Source: Betaproteobacteria bacterium | GTDB lineage: Bacteria > Pseudomonadota > Gammaproteobacteria > Burkholderiales > Usitatibacteraceae | Length of the DNA: 5,124 bases | Assembly: GCA_003105245.1 (NCBI GenBank) | Contig: PQAI01000052.1 | Span: 1 to 5,124 of the forward strand | Direction of reading: 5' to 3' | Shown: positions 1 to 5,124 of the stretch, piece by piece | How the letters are laid out: every line of letters begins with the position of its first letter | Numbering within the stretch: position 1 is the stretch's first letter | Translations under genes and position numbers: made by a program | The notes under the pieces: model-generated | What the model was told of the DNA's origin: nothing | What the model saw: the letters and a program-made list of their open reading frames with translations, nothing else | Databases searched by the model: none

Positions 1-1
1 C

Positions 2-1543
2 GCGCACCTGGCCGACCGCACGGCCTGGCTCGCCGTGCTGCGCGCGCCGTGGTGCGGGCTCACGCTCGCCGACCTGCACGCGCTCGCCGGCGCGGATGGC
101 TGTCATCCCGACGACCTGCCGACGGTGCACGAGGCCCTGCGCGACGAGGCGCGGCTCGCGGCGATGTCGCCCGACGGGCGCGCGCGCCTCGCGCGCGTGC
201 GGGCGGTGCTGGACGCGGTGCTCGCCTCGCGCGCCCGCGCCACGCTGCGCGACGCCGTGGAAGGCGCGTGGCTCGCGCTGGGCGGGCCCGCCTGCGCCGC
301 CGACGCCACCGCCCTCGACGAGGCCGACGCGTACCTCGACCACCTGGAGCAGGCGGAAGCCGCGGGAGGCCTCGCGGACTGCGCGGCCTTCGAGGAGGGG
401 CTCGCCGGGCTCTACGCGCCGCCCGACGAGGAGGGCGACCCGCGCCTGCAGGTGATGACGATCCACAAGGCGAAGGGGCTCGAGTTCGACACGGTCATCG
501 TCCCGGGGCTGGGCGCGGGAGCGCCGCCGGACGAGAAAAGGCTCTTCCTGTGGATGGAGCGGCCGCGCGCGCGGCACGAAGGCGGGGAGTCGGGACTGCT
601 CCTCGGGCCCGTGCACGCCACCGGCGCCGACCGCGACCCGATCCACGAGTACATCCGCGGCCTCGACAAGCGCAAGGGCGACCTCGAGAACGGGCGCCTG
701 CTCTACGTCGCGGCCACGCGCGCGAAGCGGCGGCTGCACCTGCTGGGCGACGCGCGCCTGGGAGACGCCGAGGATCCCGCCGCCCTCAAGGGCCCCAGGA
801 AGGGCTCGCTCCTCGCGAAGCTGTGGACGGTGGTCGCGGACGATTTCGCGCGGGCCGCGGGCGGCACCGCGCAAGATGCCGTCGAGACGGCGCCCCCGGA
901 ACAGGACACGGGCTCGCTGGCGCGCCTCGTGGCCGGCTACGTGGTGCCGCCCCCTCCCGCCGGCGTGCGCTGGCAGGCCCCTCCCGAGGACGATCGCAAG
1001 GCGGAAGCGGTCGAGTTCTCCTGGGTCGGCGAGACCGCGCGCCACGTGGGGACCGTCGTGCACCGCTGGCTGCAGCGCATCGGCCAGGACGAGCTGCGCG
1101 GGTGGGATGCGCGGCGCGTGGATGCGCTCGCTCCGCGCCTTCACCGCGAGCTGCAGTGGCGCGGCGTCCTCGCGGCGGATCTCGACGCGGCGGTGGAACG
1201 CGCCCGCGAGGCGCTCGCGCAGGCGGTCACCGACCCGAAGGGGCGCTGGGTGCTGGGCCCGCACGCGCAGGCCGCGGCCGAATACCGCCTCACCGCCACC
1301 GTGAAGGGCGTGCGCCGCCGCCTGGTGATGGACCGCGTGTTCACGGAGTCGGGGGGCGAGCGCTGGATCGTCGACTTCAAGACCGGCCGCCACGAGGGCG
1401 CCTCCGTGGAGGCCTTCCTGGACAGCGAGCGCGACCGCTACGCGGGGCAACTGCGGACCTACGCCGCGGCGCTCGGCGGAGAGGCGCGGCTGGGCCTGTA
1501 CTTCCCGCTCGTCCCCGGCTGGCGCGAGGTGGACCCGGGCTAG
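2..1543 (+). CDS. addA: UvrD/AddA-type DNA helicase with RecB-like nuclease domain, C-terminal part
   Basis: Partial gene: the frame is open from base 2 with no start codon, so the first 513 visible residues are the C-terminal part of a larger protein. The helicase part shows SF1 motif V (VMTIHKAKGLEFD, His at visible residue 155) and motif VI (LLYVAATRAKRRL, Arg at residue 240). A PD-(D/E)XK nuclease domain follows: GTVVHRWLQ with His354, an acidic residue in VMDRVF (Asp444), IVDFKTG (Asp458, Lys460) and YAGQLRTY (Gln483, Tyr487). This order is that of AddA/RecB enzymes, which unwind and resect double-strand breaks before RecA loading, usually with an AddB or RecC partner. The Walker A motif and any partner gene would lie upstream. 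All nuclease residues look intact. AddA rather than RecB is inferred from general resemblance; the symbol is less certain than the family. The stop overlaps the stop of the convergent hydrolase gene. Confidence 0.88.
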   Translation, partial: AHLADRTAWLAVLRAPWCGLTLADLHALAGADGCHPDDLPTVHEALRDEARLAAMSPDGRARLARVRAVLDAVLASRARATLRDAVEGAWLALGGPACAADATALDEADAYLDHLEQAEAAGGLADCAAFEEGLAGLYAPPDEEGDPRLQVMTIHKAKGLEFDTVIVPGLGAGAPPDEKRLFLWMERPRARHEGGESGLLLGPVHATGADRDPIHEYIRGLDKRKGDLENGRLLYVAATRAKRRLHLLGDARLGDAEDPAALKGPRKGSLLAKLWTVVADDFARAAGGTAQDAVETAPPEQDTGSLARLVAGYVVPPPPAGVRWQAPPEDDRKAEAVEFSWVGETARHVGTVVHRWLQRIGQDELRGWDARRVDALAPRLHRELQWRGVLAADLDAAVERAREALAQAVTDPKGRWVLGPHAQAAAEYRLTATVKGVRRRLVMDRVFTESGGERWIVDFKTGRHEGASVEAFLDSERDRYAGQLRTYAAALGGEARLGLYFPLVPGWREVDPG

Positions 1544-2247
1544 CGGGCGATGCCCGAGAGCCAGTGCACGAGGTTCATCGTCACGACCTGCGGTTGCTCG
1601 AGCGGCGAAAGGTGGCCGCACTGCGGGGCCACGACGAGGCGCGCGCCGGGAATCGCGTTCGCCATCTCCTCGTGCAGGGCCACCGGCGTGAGCGCGTCCT
1701 CCTTGCCGCACAGGACGAGCGTGGGGCACGCGATCTTCCCGAGGTGCGGCCTGCTGTCGACGCGGCCGATGATCGCTTCCTGCTGGCGGCGGTACGCTTC
1801 CACGCCCGTGTCCTTCGCCATCGCCTTCACCACCGCGACGAGCTTCGCGTCGCGCATGTGCGCGGGAGCGAGGAGCCGGGGCAGGAGCGCGTTCACCACG
1901 CGCTCGAAGTCGGTCTCGGCCAGCTTCATCATGCGCCGCCGGTCCGCCGTGGCCTGCTCGGAATCGGGGCGCGCGGTGGTGTCGAGGAGCGCCAGTCCCT
2001 TCACGCGCGCGGCGGCCTGCCGCGCCACCTCGAGGGCCACGTAGCCGCCCATCGACAGGCCCGCGACCGCGAAGGGCCCCGGCGGCATCTTCGCGACGGC
2101 GGCCGCGGCCAACGCGGCGATCGAGTCCGCGCCCGAAACGTCGGCGACCGTGCATTCGGCGGAGTGGCGAAGCCCCTCCACCTGCGCCTGCCAGAGGCGC
2201 CGGTCGCACAGCAGGCCGGGGATGAGAAGCAGGTTGGGTTTGCTCAT
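1540..2247 (-). CDS. alpha/beta hydrolase
   Basis: A complete 235-residue alpha/beta-hydrolase-fold protein, probably cytoplasmic because no signal peptide is seen. The N-terminal strand LLLIPGLLCDRRLW carries the usual oxyanion-hole region. The nucleophile elbow is GLSMGG with Ser65. The acid is probably Asp184 in GKEDALTP and the base His212 in CGHLSPLEQP, completing a Ser-Asp-His triad. Length fits small single-domain esterases, thioesterases or carbon-carbon hydrolases of the BioH/MhpC type. The substrate cannot be read from sequence. The ATG start is supported by a GGAG seven bases upstream and by the fold beginning directly after it. The open frame runs further upstream, but only as a shadow across the hydratase gene. 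It lies 20 bp downstream of the hydratase in the same direction, so the two are probably co-transcribed; an acyl-thioester or acyl-ester substrate is therefore an inference. Its stop codon overlaps that of the convergent helicase gene. Confidence 0.9.
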   Translation of the reverse strand: MSKPNLLLIPGLLCDRRLWQAQVEGLRHSAECTVADVSGADSIAALAAAAVAKMPPGPFAVAGLSMGGYVALEVARQAAARVKGLALLDTTARPDSEQATADRRRMMKLAETDFERVVNALLPRLLAPAHMRDAKLVAVVKAMAKDTGVEAYRRQQEAIIGRVDSRPHLGKIACPTLVLCGKEDALTPVALHEEMANAIPGARLVVAPQCGHLSPLEQPQVVTMNLVHWLSGIAR

Positions 2248-2254
2248 GGGGTAG

Positions 2255-2258
2255 CTCC
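2255..2258 (-). promoter_or_regulatory. ribosome binding site of the alpha/beta hydrolase
   Basis: GGAG on the minus strand, seven bases before the ATG at 2247. It lies in the 20-bp gap after the hydratase stop. It decides the start within a much longer open frame. Confidence 0.7.
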
Positions 2259-2267
2259 GGGAATCGT

Positions 2268-3119
2268 TCACGGCCGCCAGGTGGCGGTCGCGTCCATCGT
2301 GATCGCCCCTTCGGCGTCGCGCGTCCACAGCCGCGCCGAGCGCGATGCCTCGTCGGGCAGCCCGCACAGCGCGAAGGGCGCCGTGTCGAAGAGCGGGCGC
2401 AGCGCCCGGAAGGAAAACGAGGCGAGGCGGGCGCCGGGCCGGTTTCGCCGCAGCAGGTCGACGAGGAGGGTGGCCACGAGCGGCCCGTGCACGACGAGGC
2501 CGGGGTAGCCTTCCGTGCCGGTGGCGTACGGATGGTCGTAGTGAATGCGGTGGCCGTTGAAGGTGACCGCCGAGTAGCGGAAGAGGAGCACCGGGTCCGG
2601 GCGGATCTCGCGCGACCAGGCCTCTCCCGAAGGCGCCGGGACGGGCGGCGCCACGGCCGGCCCCTGCGCGTCGCGGTAGACGATCTCGTGCTCGTCGACG
2701 AGCGCCAGCCCGGCCGGGCCGCTCAGCTCGTGGCGCACGGTGACGAAGACGAGCGGGCCGCTTCGCCCCTGCTTCTCGCGCACGGCGGCGATCGTGGAGA
2801 CGCGGCGCACGCTCTCGCCGACCGCGACCGGGAGCAGGAACTCGATGCGGCTGCCGGCCCACATCCTCCGCGGCAACGCGACCGGCGGCAGGAACTCGCC
2901 GCGGCGCGCGTGCCCGTCGGAACCGACCGTCGATTGCCGGTGAACGGGCAGGAAGTAGAGCCAGTGGGCGAGCGGCGCGATGGGGTCGCCCGGTCGGGGC
3001 GGCGGGTCGTCTCGGTCCAGGAGCGCGGAGAGCATCGCGAGCGGCGCGGCGCCGATGCGGTCCTCGGCCGTCTCGTTGCGGCCTGCCCAGGCGGCCAGCC
3101 CCTCGGCGCCGGCGCTCAG
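2268..3119 (-). CDS. HTD2-like MaoC-fold acyl-CoA hydratase/dehydratase (mesaconyl-CoA C4 hydratase-like)
   Basis: From the proposed CTG start this is a 283-residue double hot-dog protein, close to the usual length of the HTD2/COG3777 group as I recall it. The N-terminal part shows LAAWAGRNETAEDRI, LDRDDPPPRPGD, HWLYFLP and LPRRMWAGSRIEF (about residues 8-95), all typical of this group. The C-terminal hot dog has FRYSAVTFNGHRIHYDHPYA followed by EGYPGLVVHGPL (180-214). His193 matches the catalytic His of MaoC hydratases, while Asn188 sits where classical R-hydratases have Asp, a substitution I believe is common in this subfamily. Relatives hydrate or dehydrate enoyl thioesters such as mesaconyl-C4-CoA or 3-hydroxyacyl chains; the exact substrate is unknown. 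No in-frame ATG, GTG or TTG occurs between 3036 and 3360. The first ATG (3035) would remove 28 residues, including the conserved AWAGRNET region. The CTG at 3119 overlaps the yceH stop as CTGA, suggesting translational coupling. Start uncertain; family call firm. Confidence 0.85.
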   Translation of the reverse strand: MSAGAEGLAAWAGRNETAEDRIGAAPLAMLSALLDRDDPPPRPGDPIAPLAHWLYFLPVHRQSTVGSDGHARRGEFLPPVALPRRMWAGSRIEFLLPVAVGESVRRVSTIAAVREKQGRSGPLVFVTVRHELSGPAGLALVDEHEIVYRDAQGPAVAPPVPAPSGEAWSREIRPDPVLLFRYSAVTFNGHRIHYDHPYATGTEGYPGLVVHGPLVATLLVDLLRRNRPGARLASFSFRALRPLFDTAPFALCGLPDEASRSARLWTRDAEGAITMDATATWRP

Positions 3120-3778
3120 AGCCCGAGCTCCCGGAAGACGCGCGCGAGCTTCTCGCGCAGCTCCGCGACCTCGCCCTCGAGGCGGTCCACGTTCGCCTTC
3201 AGGGCGGCGATCTCGCCCAGGCTCGGCTCCTGGACAGCGGCGTGCGCCTCGGCGGGCGAGTGCTCCGAAGGCGGCTCGCCCGCGAGCAGGTGCGCCCAGC
3301 GCGTCTCGCGCGCCCCGGGCTGGCGCGCGAGTTCGCGCACCAGCGCCCCGGCCGGGCGGGACGCGAGCTCCTCCAGGAAGGCCTCGACGGCGGAGATGTC
3401 GGAAAAGGCGTGCAGGCGCTCGCTGTTGATGCGCAGCTCGCCCGCCGTCTGCGGCCCGCGCAGCATCAGGGTCGCGAGCAGCGCCACCGACTGCGGCGGG
3501 ATGCCGAGGACGCGGCCGGCGTTGTGGGCGTAGCGCATGACGCGCCCGCCGCTGGACTCGACGACGAGGGAGAGGGCCTTGAGGTGGTCGAGCGCGGCCT
3601 GGGCTTCGGCCTCGGCCGCCTCGAGGACGGGGTGGCGGCTCGACTTCTGGTTGCAGCCCGCGACCAGCGCGTTGAGCGTCAGCGGGTAGCTGTCGGGGAC
3701 GGTGTGCTGCTTCTCGACGAGGACGCCGAGGACTCGGGTTTCGAGAAGCGAGAGCGCGGGGAGGGGGGCGGCGGCCAT
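3116..3778 (-). CDS. yceH: YceH/UPF0502 (DUF480) family protein
   Basis: A 220-residue protein that matches Escherichia coli YceH (about 215 residues) from end to end, as far as I recall that sequence. Shared landmarks are LLETRVLGVLVEKQ, YPLTLNALVAGCNQKSSRHPV, ALLATLMLRGPQTAGELR, FSDISAVEAFLEELASR and LVRELARQPGARETRWAHLLAG. The family folds as two winged-helix-like domains (about residues 8-85 and 92-170), suggesting nucleic-acid or protein binding, but its cellular role is not established. The tail (about 187-217) is a heptad-rich helix, probably a coiled coil for self-association. I chose the ATG at 3778 because conserved sequence begins soon after it. A TTG at 3796 would add six residues, and neither has a strong Shine-Dalgarno. 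It lies 48 bp after the small upstream gene and its TGA overlaps the proposed CTG start of the hydratase. Confidence 0.93.
   Translation of the reverse strand: MAAAPLPALSLLETRVLGVLVEKQHTVPDSYPLTLNALVAGCNQKSSRHPVLEAAEAEAQAALDHLKALSLVVESSGGRVMRYAHNAGRVLGIPPQSVALLATLMLRGPQTAGELRINSERLHAFSDISAVEAFLEELASRPAGALVRELARQPGARETRWAHLLAGEPPSEHSPAEAHAAVQEPSLGEIAALKANVDRLEGEVAELREKLARVFRELGL
3128..3132 (-). promoter_or_regulatory. ribosome binding site for the hydratase CTG start
   Basis: GGGAG on the minus strand, inside the last codons of yceH and eight bases before the CTG at 3119. The spacing is suitable for initiation, and it supports translation starting at the yceH stop rather than at the ATG 84 bases downstream. 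In GC-rich coding sequence such a motif could also occur by chance. Confidence 0.45.
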
Positions 3779-3826
3779 GCGGGTCGGGTCCGGCAAACCC
3801 GCATGTTACCGCCCCCGCGGGGTGCT

Positions 3827-4012
3827 TCAGGCGTCGAACGTGAAGACGTTCTTGTGGGTCTTCGCGCGGGCGACGGACAGGACGACGTCGGCGGCGTACT
3901 TGATGCCCTTCCAGGTCGTGAGGATCGCGTCCGCGACGAGTTCTGCCACGTAGACGCTGCGTTCCAGGCGGGCCTGGCGGATGTGCTGCTCGATCGCTTC
4001 GTACCGTTCCAT
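3827..4012 (-). CDS. small helical protein of unknown function, 61 residues
   Basis: I do not recognise this protein. It starts MERYEAIEQHIRQARLERS, a charged helix, followed by about 30 residues richer in hydrophobic ones (SVYVAELVADAILTTWKGIK, then AADVVLSVARAK) and a short tail ending FTFDA. Charged residues within the hydrophobic part (Glu24, Asp28, Lys35, Lys38) argue against a plain membrane span; an amphipathic or oligomerising helix fits better. There is no Cys and no signal peptide. Reality of the gene rests on a strong Shine-Dalgarno (AAGGAG, six bases before the ATG), a plausible promoter upstream and a protein-like composition unlike the Arg-rich shadow frames. The open frame continues far upstream antisense to the LysR gene, but that part is a shadow. 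It is the first gene of the minus-strand cluster and divergent from the LysR regulator, so it is a natural regulatory target. Function cannot be inferred. Confidence 0.75.
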   Translation of the reverse strand: MERYEAIEQHIRQARLERSVYVAELVADAILTTWKGIKYAADVVLSVARAKTHKNVFTFDA

Positions 4013-4018
4013 GATGCA

Positions 4019-4024
4019 CTCCTT
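4019..4024 (-). promoter_or_regulatory. strong ribosome binding site of the small gene
   Basis: AAGGAG on the minus strand, six bases before the ATG at 4012. It is the best Shine-Dalgarno in the window. It fixes the start of the 61-residue protein within a long open frame. Confidence 0.8.
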
Positions 4025-4076
4025 TTGGGTTTCCCCCGCCTGCGCCGGGTGGGCGTTTCGGCGGTTCACGGAAGGG

Positions 4077-4105
4077 AATATAGTGCCCATGACGCACTGC
4101 AACAA
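4077..4105 (-). promoter_or_regulatory. sigma70-type promoter for the small gene and perhaps the whole minus-strand cluster
   Basis: On the minus strand, TTGTTG (4105-4100) is followed after exactly 17 bases by TATATT (4082-4077). The -10 box matches five of six consensus bases; the -35 box matches only the leading TTG. Transcription would start near 4070, giving a leader of roughly 58 bases before the ATG at 4012. The region is AT-rich against a very GC-rich background. No clear second promoter is visible before yceH, so read-through into yceH, the hydratase and the hydrolase is likely but inferred. Confidence 0.55.
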
Positions 4106-4115
4106 ACGATTTGTT
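4101..4115. promoter_or_regulatory. perfect palindrome, probable operator for the divergent LysR regulator
   Basis: AACAAA-CGA-TTTGTT is a perfect inverted repeat with 6-bp arms and a 3-bp centre. It lies between the LysR gene and its divergent neighbour and covers most of the -35 box of the minus-strand promoter. LysR-type regulators normally bind dyad sequences in such intergenic regions. It does not show the textbook T-N11-A spacing about its own centre, so assignment to this regulator is inference; another regulator could bind here. Confidence 0.5.
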
Positions 4116-4116
4116 C

Positions 4117-4144
4117 TTGCGCTTTGGCCTAGAAAAGCTAATCT
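4117..4144 (+). promoter_or_regulatory. weak candidate promoter of the LysR gene
   Basis: TTGCGC (4117-4122), a 16-base spacer and TAATCT (4139-4144) form a poor sigma70-like pair. If used, transcription would begin near 4151, almost at the ATG (4154), giving a nearly leaderless message. That would fit the absence of a Shine-Dalgarno before this gene. The box matches are weak. Confidence 0.25.
4138..4142 (+). promoter_or_regulatory. CTAAT motif, possible GcvA-type binding element
   Basis: CTAAT lies 11 bases before the LysR start codon and overlaps the weak candidate -10 region. Escherichia coli GcvA is described as recognising CTAAT, and the adjacent regulator is of GcvA type, so autoregulation is possible. 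A single 5-base match is weak evidence on its own. Confidence 0.25.
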
Positions 4145-4153
4145 ATCCACGCC

Positions 4154-5110
4154 ATGCCCGACCGCCTTCCCCCCCTGAACGCCCTGCGCGCCTTCGAGGC
4201 CGCGGCCCGGCACCGCAGCTTCAAGCGCGCGGCCGAGGAGCTCTTCGTGACGCCGGCGGCGGTCTCGCAGCAGGTGAAGGCGCTGGAGGAGTACCTGGGC
4301 GTCGAGCTCTTCCGCCGCCTCACGCGCGCCATCGAGCTCACGCCGGCGGCCGAGGCGATGCTGCCCAAGCTGCGCGAGGGCTTCGACTGCTTCGCGGCGG
4401 GGCTCGCGCAGGCGCGGCGGGAGGAGGGGCGCGGGCGCATCGCCGTGGAGGCCCCGCCCAACTTCGTCGCGCGCTGGCTCATGCCGCGGCTGCGGTCCTT
4501 CACCGCTTCCTACCCGCAGTACGACCTGCGCATCATCGGCACGCTGCGCGCCATCGACAATCCGCAGGACGACGCGCCCCCGGACCCCGGCCGGGCCGAT
4601 GCCGAGGCGCGGGTCGCCGTGCGCTACGGCAAGGGAGATTATCCGGGGGCGGTGGTGGACCTGCTGTTCCATCCCTCGTACGTGCCGGTGTGCAGTCCGA
4701 AGCTGCTGGGCCGCGGGCCGGCGCTGCGCAAGCCCTCGGACCTGCGTTTCCACACCCTCATCCACGACGACTCGTCGCCGGGAGACGAGGAGCGGCCGGG
4801 GTGGGAGGAATGGCTCGCGATCGCGGGCGCCAGGGGCGTGGACGCCTCGCGCGGCCCGCGCTTCTCCAATGCCTCCCTCGTGCACGAGGCGGCCATCGAC
4901 GGCGTGGGCGTGGCGCTCGCGCTGCGCCCGCTGGTCGACTCCGACATCGAGGAGGGGCGCCTGGTCGTGCCCATCGAGCGCCCCGTGCCGACGAACTTCG
5001 CCTACTACCTCGTCACCCCCGAGGCGCTCATCGCGCATCCGGCGTCCAGCACCTTCCGCCGCTGGCTCGTCGCGCAGGCCGAGGGCCAGTCGCGCCGCCG
5101 GACGCGCTAG
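4154..5110 (+). CDS. LysR-family transcriptional regulator, GcvA type
   Basis: A complete 318-residue LysR-type regulator. The winged helix-turn-helix spans about residues 8-66, with LNALRAFEAAARHRSFKRAA, then VTPAAVSQQVKALEEYLGVELF and RRLTRAIELT. This is close to GcvA, the glycine-cleavage regulator, whose group contains many paralogues of other function. The effector-binding domain (about 94-305) shows ARWLMPRL, ARVAVRYGKGDYPG, VPVCSPKLL, the HDDSSP region and LVHEAAIDGVGVALALRPL. A Pro/Asp-rich stretch at about 132-147 looks like a short insertion in the effector domain relative to GcvA. No ligand can be assigned, and no glycine-cleavage genes are nearby, so I give no symbol. The ATG at 4154 puts the helix-turn-helix at the usual position. 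No Shine-Dalgarno precedes it, so initiation may be leaderless or weak. It is divergent from the 61-residue gene, suggesting autoregulation and control of the minus-strand cluster. Confidence 0.93.
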   Translation: MPDRLPPLNALRAFEAAARHRSFKRAAEELFVTPAAVSQQVKALEEYLGVELFRRLTRAIELTPAAEAMLPKLREGFDCFAAGLAQARREEGRGRIAVEAPPNFVARWLMPRLRSFTASYPQYDLRIIGTLRAIDNPQDDAPPDPGRADAEARVAVRYGKGDYPGAVVDLLFHPSYVPVCSPKLLGRGPALRKPSDLRFHTLIHDDSSPGDEERPGWEEWLAIAGARGVDASRGPRFSNASLVHEAAIDGVGVALALRPLVDSDIEEGRLVVPIERPVPTNFAYYLVTPEALIAHPASSTFRRWLVAQAEGQSRRRTR

Positions 5111-5124
5111 GGCGCGAGCGGCGG

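Noticed and set aside
1544..1556. Perfect small hairpin CGGGC-GAT-GCCCG just after the helicase stop
   Set aside because: The stem is only five pairs, lies within the last codons of the hydrolase and has no T-run, so it is not supported as a terminator.
49..2508. An 819-codon plus-strand open frame running across the helicase and two minus-strand genes
   Set aside because: Its product is an Arg/Ala/Gly-rich string with no family features, and it is out of frame with clear genes on both strands; a typical shadow in very GC-rich DNA.
2248..2862. Upstream extension of the alpha/beta hydrolase frame
   Set aside because: It is low-complexity Arg/Pro/Ala sequence lying over the hydratase gene; the fold and the GGAG site place the start at 2247.
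3779..3796. TTG start of yceH at 3796
   Set aside because: It would add six residues outside the conserved region and has no better ribosome site than the ATG at 3778.
3813..3822. CCCCGCGGGG palindrome in the 48-bp gap between the small gene and yceH
   Set aside because: It could form a GC hairpin, but it has almost no loop and no T-run; likely base composition, though mild attenuation between the two genes cannot be excluded.
3120..4097. Upstream extension of the hydratase frame to an ATG at 4097
   Set aside because: The product there is Arg/Pro-rich and antisense-like in composition, and it overlaps all of yceH in another frame.
3242..4132. A 296-codon plus-strand frame opposite yceH and the small gene
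   Set aside because: It is an antisense shadow of two supported genes, with no recognisable domain or ribosome site.
4013..5038. Long extension of the small gene's frame antisense to the LysR gene
   Set aside because: The added residues have shadow-like composition and the strong Shine-Dalgarno at 4019-4024 marks the real start.

Overview
The window is about 70% GC by eye, densely coding, with strong third-position GC bias. The gene set is a RecB/AddA-type helicase-nuclease, a YceH/UPF0502 protein, an HTD2-like MaoC hydratase and a GcvA-type LysR regulator. Together these suggest a high-GC Gram-negative bacterium, most likely a betaproteobacterium; this is an inference from gene families, not a taxonomic proof. 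I see no tRNA, rRNA, insertion sequence, CRISPR array or phage gene.

Layout. Positions 2-1543 (+) hold the C-terminal part of a UvrD/AddA-type helicase with a RecB-like nuclease domain; its beginning lies upstream of the window. It meets a minus-strand cluster tail to tail, and one CTAG tetranucleotide supplies the stop codon of both genes. Read in its own direction (right to left), the cluster is: a 61-residue unrecognised protein (4012-3827), yceH (3778-3116), an HTD2-like MaoC hydratase (3119-2268, apparently starting at a CTG that overlaps the yceH stop) and an alpha/beta hydrolase (2247-1540). Gaps are 48 bp, a 4-bp overlap and 20 bp, so the last three at least look like one transcription unit. 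A GcvA-type LysR regulator (4154-5110, +) is divergent from the small gene.

The only sizeable non-coding stretch is the 141-bp divergent intergenic region at 4013-4153. It is visibly AT-richer than the rest. It holds a plausible sigma70-type promoter for the small gene (TTGTTG, 17 bp, TATATT), a perfect 15-bp palindrome (AACAAACGATTTGTT) over that promoter's -35 box, and a CTAAT motif just ahead of the LysR gene. This arrangement fits a LysR regulator controlling itself and its divergent neighbour.

I found no convincing new multi-gene system. The points most worth a second look are the apparent CTG start of the hydratase, the palindromic operator-like site with its orphan small protein, and the shared CTAG stop. 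Every gene except the small one belongs to a recognisable family.
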